Source of the DNA: Bondarzewia mesenterica
Lineage: Eukaryota > Basidiomycota > Agaricomycetes > Russulales > Bondarzewiaceae
NCBI GenBank assembly: GCA_004802705.1
Contig: SGPL01000216.1
Coordinates: forward strand, 1-51,499
Length of the DNA stretch: 51,499 nt
Direction of reading: 5' to 3'
Shown: positions 45,659 to 51,499 of the stretch, in pieces
Position numbering within the stretch: the stretch's first letter is position 1
Layout: every line of letters starts with the position of its first letter
Notes under the pieces: generated by a model
Database searches by the model: none
What the model saw: only the letters and a program-made list of their open reading frames with translations
What the model was told of the DNA's origin: nothing
Position numbers and translations under genes: made by a program

Positions 45659-47793
45659 ATGTTTCTATACGACGATGTGCCAAGCTCTATCCTTCTCAAA
45701 CTTCTCTGGCTCGTTCCTGTGCTATGGGTCGCCTACATGGTTATGGAGCGCAGTAGCGCGACGCGAAAGGTAGTGTCTTCGTCGACGCGCGAAATGCAGA
45801 TTAACAAAATTCGCATCTTCATTGTAGCTAGCTGGAATTCCCACTGTTGGTCACACTGGTCTCCTGGGCTCATGCTGGGACGCCATTAACCCTCTCGCGC
45901 ACAATGAGAAGATTGTAATGGACGGCTACAAAAAGTACAGAGGCGGGCTGTTCAAGATCTCGCGCCTAAATGTTTGGAACGTCGTTGTTGCCTCACCCGA
46001 GCTTCTGCACGATTTGCGTCGTGCACCAGAGAATGAAATGTCTCTCTTCTTTGGATTCGCGGAGGTACGAGCTCCCCACACGAGTTCATGTAACACGCGC
46101 GAACTCTTTCACTCGCAGGCTTTCACTAGCGAAATGGCTCAGGGTTTGGATCCGACAGACCACAAGTTGGCCGACTTTCATGTCCCCGCAATCCTCCATG
46201 GAATCACCAGGAATGCCGACGCCAAGTTCCCGGAACTTCTCGATGAAATAGAGGTTTTTTTTGACGAGATATGTCCCGCCGATGGCCCCAACGGCGAGTT
46301 CAACGCGTAGCGTTTTATCGTACCCGTTTTCTGATGCGTTGGGAACAGACTGGAAGAGCGTGACTGCCAATGAAACCATGTTCAATCTCTTATTGCGTCT
46401 CAACAGTCGTTACTTCGTGGGTCTTCCTCTCTGTAAGCGCATTCAAACTTATATGGCTGTTGGGCGAGTGACTGACGCGTCAGCAATTCTTCTAGGTCGT
46501 AATCCAGAGTATCTGGCTCTTGCAAAAAAATTCACGATTGGGGCAGTCGCTTCAGGACTAGTCTGCCTGTACTTGCCACCTTTCCTTCGACCGTAAGTTA
46601 CCCAGCGGCTAGCACTTCTTAGAGTCGAAAATCAAGATCTTTGTTTTCATAGAATCATCAGGTCTTTATTCTCTCCCATGACTTATGTGACTCGTAAAGT
46701 CATGAAGTACACCGCGCCCATTATTGAGGAGAGGATGCGAATGGAGCGTGAGTTGGGCGCCGCTTGGAAGGATGAGACGCCGGTATAACTTTCTTTCTCT
46801 CTTTCTTTGGCGCGAAGCCATTACTTACAGTGATCATCTCAGAACGACCTCTTCACCTGGCTATTGGCCGAAGCACCGCCCCAGCAGAGGACGCCGTTCC
46901 ACATCGCCCAAAGGGTCTTGTTCACCAACATGGCCTCCAGCACGTCGCTTAGTTCGGTGAGTTTTCACATGTATATGCACGCCGAGAGGGCGCAAATCGA
47001 CTTTTATTCAGAGTATAACGTACGGCATCTATCATCTTGCCGCCAACATGCAGTTTATAGAGCCTTTGCGGGAAGAGGCAGAGCACGTCATAGGACAGTT
47101 TGGATGGTCCAAGGCATCACTGGACTCGATGAAGCTTATGGAGAGCTTCGTCAGGGAAAATCTCCGCTACCATGGTGCAGGTGTTTGTACGTATCTTCAG
47201 CCTCACGCTTTTGTTCTGCTTTTCCACTGACAAGTACTTCCCAGTGACGATGAACCGAATGATCGTCAAGCCCGGAGGTTTCACTTTCAGCAACGGCGTC
47301 ACCGTCCCGGAAGGGACCTTGGTGTCTGTCCCCGAACAAGCATTCCACTACGACCCCGGTATGTTAGACCCGAGTTCTTTCTGCCTGCTGTGTGCTGACT
47401 ATGCTACCAGCTTTCCATGAGGATCCAGACGAGCTCAATCCTTACCGCTTCCTCGACAAAGAAAATCCGGACGCAATGTCGAGCCGTATCTCTACCCCCG
47501 ACGAGTCGTACTTGATCTTTGGCCTCGGTCGTCACTCATGTCCAGGACGGTATGTCTCTTTTCTCATTACCGGTTTCACGTACAGTTCTGACGGTTGCCA
47601 CCCTCTTAGATTCTACGGAGCTGTGCTGCTCAAACTGATCTTCACGTTTATCCTCCTCAACTTCGATTTTAAGCTGGAAAACGATGACGGAAAGAAGCCT
47701 CCGCGACACGTCATCCTGGGCTCGTTCTTCATGCCCAACACGAAAGCTAAGATCATGTTTAGGAGGCGCAAGGAGGCAGAGAAGTTGTCGTGA
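45659..47793 (+). CDS. cytochrome P450-5
   Basis: Ent-kaurene-oxidase-like P450. The start at 45659 gives MFLYDDVPSSILLKLLWLVP with the membrane anchor; exon 2 has LAGIPTVGHTGLLGSCWDAI. Then YRGGLFKISRLNVWNVVVAS, MSLFFGFAEAFTSEMAQGLD, LHGITRNADAKFPELLDEIE, WKSVTANETMFNLLLRLNSR, YFVGLPLCRNPEYLALAKKF, NDLFTWLLAEAPPQQRTPFH, the I-helix VLFTNMASSTSLSSSITYGI, SFVRENLRYHG (ExxR), MIVKPGGFTFSNGVTVPEGT, LNPYRFLDKENP and the heme loop IFGLGRHSCPGR. It ends KIMFRRRKEAEKLS, stop at 47791. Intron 46294-46348 is GC-AG (GCGAGT) because GT options break the frame. No other damage. Its upstream region carries the cyclase-type promoter element, the best evidence that it acts in the triterpenoid pathway. Closer in motif style to P450-1 than to P450-3/-4. 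Confidence 0.9.
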
Positions 47794-48569
47794 TTCTGCA
47801 CTCACATTATATATATAATTCTACAAGACTTTGTACTCTAGAGTGTAGATGTGTTTCGAATGCATAAAAGTTGATTTCCAAGGCATCCGCGTCGACCTCT
47901 AGACCACGACGATTCCACTCTCGCGGCGGCGATGAAATCAACATTCGCCCGTGTATATGGACCTTCAGAACAACATGGGCATGGATGCTACCCCGTGAAG
48001 TTCGTCATTGCTGTCAGGACGCTAAACATATGCGTCATTGCTGCATTCAAATTGAGACCCTCCTCACTCAAGCATCAACTTTCTTCCAGGCTGGAGCCAC
48101 CCGTACGCTAATTTTGACAATTTCGCACTGAACGAACATACTCACTTGAAGATCCGTAGACGAAGTACAAGCTCGATATTGAGCAGACAAAGGTTAGCCT
48201 ACCCTTGATACATCTTTGCTGGTGATACAACATTTTGTCACTCAGAAAGACATACAGTCTGGCGATTTGACCGATTCTCTCATCGAGAATTCTTATTTTT
48301 TCCTGATGTTGTGGCTGAATTGAGCAATGTCACATTCGCGAGATGGCCACCGGCAGCTGTTAGGCTGAATCCTGGGTTTCTTCAAGAAGAGGCGTTTCCT
48401 CCGTACAGTCAGAATAGTCGCACACGCACATTATCAGTACCAAAGTCATTATAACACAAGACGTACAAACATGTACGGAACCTTGAAACCAGTCGTCTCA
48501 CTCCGAATACAAAGTTGCTCTTCGGGCGTTTTGAAGTGACTGCCTACGACAACCCCACGGCGGTTCTTA
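47794..48569. other. intergenic, right flank of the cluster
   Basis: No gene recognised. Converging 3' flanks of P450-5 and the decayed peptidase. Confidence 0.4.
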
Positions 48570-50284
48570 GAGCGGAAAAGATGAGGGGCCAGGCCGGTGA
48601 CCCACATGACGATCGAGTGAATCCAATCGTCAGCAAGAGGAAGAAACACAAGTGGAGAAAAAGAAATAAATTTAAATATACAGGGTCCCACCCCTTCCGA
48701 ACCAGGAATCCAAGGTCATTGAATCCAAGGTTATTGCCTAAACCCCGCGCCAAGTCGCCAGCTCATTCTTTCGCATCCTCCGTGCAAGGAGGATAAAGAT
48801 GAAACAACCAATGTTTATAGACGAAGAACAAACGCACCAGAAGTGATATCTTTGGACGCCCCCGGCGTGCTGTAAATCAATGGGTCTTATCGGACTCTTG
48901 CCCGCGACGGCCAATTCGTCGTTGATCAGTGCGATTACGCTGATTCCGTGGGCGATGTAACCTGCCTCATTGTTAAGGATCTTGATCTTCACCGCTTGCA
49001 CTGTCACGTCCGGGAATGTGCGCCCACTCGGGATGTACATGCTCGCGTGTCGCTGAACGAGGACAGCTAAGCAGTGACAGCGACGTCTTGATACAAAGGC
49101 CGCAGGGAGCAGTAAGAGAATCCGCCGGCAGAGCGGTAGAATGCGCTTTCACTGTGCGCGGACGTCGTGCCGCGGAGGGAGGTCACGCTGTGCAACTCGG
49201 TCAGCGTTTTTCGTAAAAATTTCCCTTTGGGCGGGTGAGGCAAGTACTAGGGACAGGTGCCGTGGAAGATGCGCACGAATGTGGTACAAGGGGCTCCCCG
49301 CCCACCCGAAATACCGCCGTCGCCCGCTGGTTCGTACCGCCGTTGACGCTAATTACAGTAAAAGGGAGTCGAGGGCGGGAGATCCCATCGAAATTATTTG
49401 ACAAACGACTAATCCGCACAAATCAGAGTGATTTAGAGAAGTCACGAATGTACAATAAACGCAAACTCAAAACATGCGTTGAGATCCGACTCACTGGCAA
49501 AATCCCCACCAAAAACGGACACGCCGAGCCTGTTGGAAGATTGAGTGACGGACGCCCTGAGGACGCCGTAGAGGTCTTCGAGGCACTTTGGTGTGACGAA
49601 ATCCTGGCAGAACGGGGACGAATTCTGATGATTTAGAATCTTGATCTTGAAAGGCGTGATAATGCTCTTCAACAGGAACCTAAGCAAGTATAAGACATGG
49701 TAAGCTCAATGTACGCATGTGGAATGTGGATGAAAGGAACGACGCGCGCAATGGTTGGATGCATGAAGCTGATATGCTCCGTGAGCCCAGAGGGGACGGA
49801 ATGCGCGAGCGTGCGTGCGGAGATAACGCTCATGTCCCGGGCTTTGCAGGTGGTAAAATCGGCGTCGAGAAGAGTGTTGGCTTGCGTGATGATCAGCCAG
49901 TCGCCGGTGGGGGAGAATTTGGATGCTGCTAAATTGACGGAGTGGGTGGACTCGGAGGGCATGACGAAAGATTCGTCCTTCGGAAAATATGGTTGAGCAG
50001 TGGTCATCAGAGGAAAGGCAGACGGTCGTTGAATGCGAGATGTACACCTTCTTTCGACTAGTGTTGTCCATACTTCACGTTTTCAGGCGTGCTGATGGCG
50101 TAGAGCGCGTCTTCGGGCGCGGAAAAGTTGTTCTGTGTGAGCGAGTGTTTCCCATGCGCGGGACTTGAGTGGACGAAGCTGGGGGGGCGGATTATCGGTG
50201 CACGCGCATGCCACGCGGAACGAGAGGGGATGCGGTGGTAACGGCGAAAGAGACGAGAAGAACAGGAGAGTGAGCAGACGCCAT
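48570..50284 (-). pseudogene. S53 sedolisin (tripeptidyl-peptidase-like), decayed
   Basis: Remains of a secreted acid serine-carboxyl peptidase. A start at 50284 still gives a signal-like MASAHSPVLLVSFAVTTASP, followed by a stop after about 30 codons. Pieces in other frames follow family order: SFVHSSPAHGKHSLTQNNFS and LYAISTPENVKYGQH, then an in-frame TAG; prodomain pieces ESFVMPSESTHSVNLAASKF, SPTGDWLIITQANTLLDADF and ISARTLAHSVPSGLTEHISF; CQDFVTPKCLEDLYGV and TQSSNRLGVSVFGGDF at the mature start; GGFSYCSLRPLYQDVAVTA; PSGRTFPDVTVQ; ISVIALINDELAVAGKSP; and WVTGLAPHLF near the end. The catalytic GTSxxxP segment and the DWDPVTG calcium region are lost or altered. A TATATATA stretch near 50300 marks the old promoter. 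There are too many breaks for sequencing error. Confidence 0.8.
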
Positions 50285-51030
50285 GGTGAAGAAGAGGCGT
50301 ATATATAAAAAGACGCGGGTAAGGAGGATGGAGGAGATAAATATGGTATTCATGGCAGTGGTCGGCCATCTGTACTTTGTACCATCTTGAGATGGATTTG
50401 ATCATCATTAGATGAATGGCAAGGTGCCCGCTATAACTGACGAGCGCTAACGCTAAAACTAACACATGATATTAAACACAAAAATACGGATGCATACGCA
50501 CGGCAAGTTATTTGAAAACCTACAGGTGGATCTTGACTGAAGTTGAAACTTTCATCGCGCATGGGGCGCACTTGGAGCGTACAAGTGATCTCTGTACGAG
50601 GATATGCGGCGCCAATACAACAAAAGTGTCTGGATTGGATGAGCTTCAAGCAACCACCGATCTGCACGGCGGTGGGCACTTCATCCTCATATCCACAGCA
50701 GCGAAAAAGTGCTGTCTGTTAGATTGGAAACAACCTGTGAGTGTCTGACTTTGACAACGACACAGAACAAATCGGGGCGACACACAAGTCCAACAATCAA
50801 ACTCGGTGAGTAATGGACAGGCCCGGTTGTCTGTTGATGAAAATGAGGGGTCAGTATCTCGCTCGAGCGACCACCCGAAATACAGACCAAAGCAAGGCCT
50901 GAACTTTTCATTCTGTTTGTGCGGAGACCAAGATGAAGGCCGGGTGGATTGCCGGCGGTCAGCGTGGGAACTTGCGAGGCGTCGAGGGCCAGTCGCGAGC
51001 CGCGCGAATCTCTCTCTCTTCCGTTGAACC
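50285..51030. promoter_or_regulatory. divergent upstream region, decayed peptidase and TUP1-like gene
   Basis: A TATATATA box lies near 50300 for the minus-strand pseudogene. Pyrimidine-rich TCTCTCTCTCTT at 51009-51020 immediately precedes the TUP1-like start codon, as is common in fungal leaders. The open frames here have no recognised motif. Confidence 0.4.
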
Positions 51031-51499
51031 ATGTCGTCCTCCATCTACGCCGTCAGTTTTCTTCCTTTCTCTTCTTTCCTTTCCTTTTCATTCATCTTCT
51101 TTCTCTCTATAGCACAGGAGTCTCCAGCCCACAGGGCCCCCTTCTCAGGGCCCTTCTTCCCAACAACAACCTCAAACCCGTCTCAACGATTGCTTCGATA
51201 CCATCCGTCAAGAGTTCGACGTGCTCTCTCAGGACCTCAACGTCCTCCGCAGCCAGCGCGATGACTTTGAAAACAAAGGTATTCGTCGTCCTTGCTCTCA
51301 CCCATTGTCCAATCAATTCATTACGTTCATCCCATCACCGCATACTCACCCCCGATCCAGTCTCAAGCCAGGTCAACGAACTCAACATCATCCGCCAGAG
51401 CCTCTACGAGCTCGAATCTCAACATGGAAAAATTCGACAACAGTACGAGGAGGAGATCAGCCGTCTCCGCGCCGAGCTCATGGCCCGCCCTCCCGCCCA
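51031..51499 (+). CDS. TUP1/Groucho-type transcriptional corepressor, 5' part only
   Basis: N-terminal tetramerisation domain of a Tup1-like general corepressor, nuclear partner of Ssn6/Cyc8 in yeast and fungi. Exon 1 (51031-51051) encodes MSSSIYA; intron 51052-51111/51112 with a pyrimidine-rich tract; exon 2 (51113-51278) reads HRSLQPTGPPSQGPSSQQQP, then TRLNDCFDTIRQEFDVLSQD and LNVLRSQRDDFENK; intron 51279-51360; exon 3 from 51361 reads VSSQVNELNIIRQSLYELES, QHGKIRQQYEEEISRLRAEL and runs off the window. The heptad pattern of a coiled coil is clear (RLNDxxDxIRxEF, ISRLRxEL). The WD40 repeats expected downstream lie outside. This is a housekeeping gene and marks the right border of the accessory region. 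Start choice is supported by the clean phase-0 junction. Confidence 0.88.

Noticed and set aside
1..51499. Transposons, LTRs, tRNA genes and CRISPR-like arrays
   Set aside because: No transposase or reverse-transcriptase motifs, no paired long terminal repeats, no tRNA-like B-box with matching arms and no regularly spaced repeats were noticed; a tool search would be needed to exclude small remnants.

Overview
This window is genomic DNA from a filamentous basidiomycete, most likely an agaricomycete. Genes are broken by many 50-70 nt introns, genes on both strands are tightly packed, and the content is typical of mushroom accessory genome: several P450s resembling ent-kaurene-oxidase-like fungal P450s, a wax-synthase-type acyltransferase, UDP-glycosyltransferases, an AsaB-like oxidoreductase and an intracellular GH3 enzyme with a PA14 insert. 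All gene models here were made by hand-splicing the sequence. Family names rest on remembered motifs, not on searches.

Layout. (1) 0.5-3.5 kb, minus: GABA/amino-acid permease with an apparent frameshift. (2) 4.2-6.4 kb, minus: P450-1. (3) 7.5-8.5 kb, plus: NmrA/isoflavone-reductase-like gene. (4) 8.6-9.3 kb, minus: GFA/CENP-V-like zinc protein. (5) 9.9-11.4 kb, plus: stand-alone EgtD/EasF-type SAM methyltransferase. (6) 12.6-16.2 kb, plus: GH3 beta-glucosidase. (7) 16.3-17.4 kb, minus: AsaB/CmcJ-like protein. (8) 17.7-19.9 kb, plus: UGT-1. (9) 20.5-21.3 kb, minus: unknown Trp-rich protein. (10) 22.4-23.6 kb, minus: maltose/nodulation-type sugar O-acetyltransferase. (11) 24.0-25.8 kb, plus: disrupted phytanoyl-CoA-dioxygenase-like gene. 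(12) 26.3-26.8 kb, minus: unknown protein. (13) 28.9-47.8 kb: a compact triterpenoid cluster. It holds an oxidosqualene cyclase (minus), P450-2 (plus), P450-3 and a wax-synthase-like acyltransferase (minus, in the same frame with no stop between them), UGT-2 (minus), a small unknown gene (minus), and P450-4 (minus) divergent from P450-5 (plus). (14) 48.6-50.3 kb, minus: decayed S53 sedolisin gene. (15) 51.0 kb to the end, plus: 5' part of a TUP1-type corepressor gene, cut by the window edge.

How the genes may work together. The cyclase would fold 2,3-oxidosqualene into a triterpene skeleton, the P450s would oxidise it, the acyltransferase would esterify hydroxyls and UGT-2 (perhaps also UGT-1) would add sugars. 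The sugar O-acetyltransferase could acetylate a sugar. The expected product class is an oxidised, acylated and possibly glycosylated triterpenoid, but the product itself cannot be read from the sequence. The strongest regulatory hint is a two-part element, 25/25 and 30/36 identical, found upstream of both the cyclase and P450-5, 14 kb apart.

Quality caveats. Five genes need one-base frame corrections (one of them several), and four of the clearest lesions are one extra base in a homopolymer, which could be sequencing error or real decay. Eight introns need GC-AG splice sites, and P450-3 has a GG donor exactly at its heme-cysteine codon.
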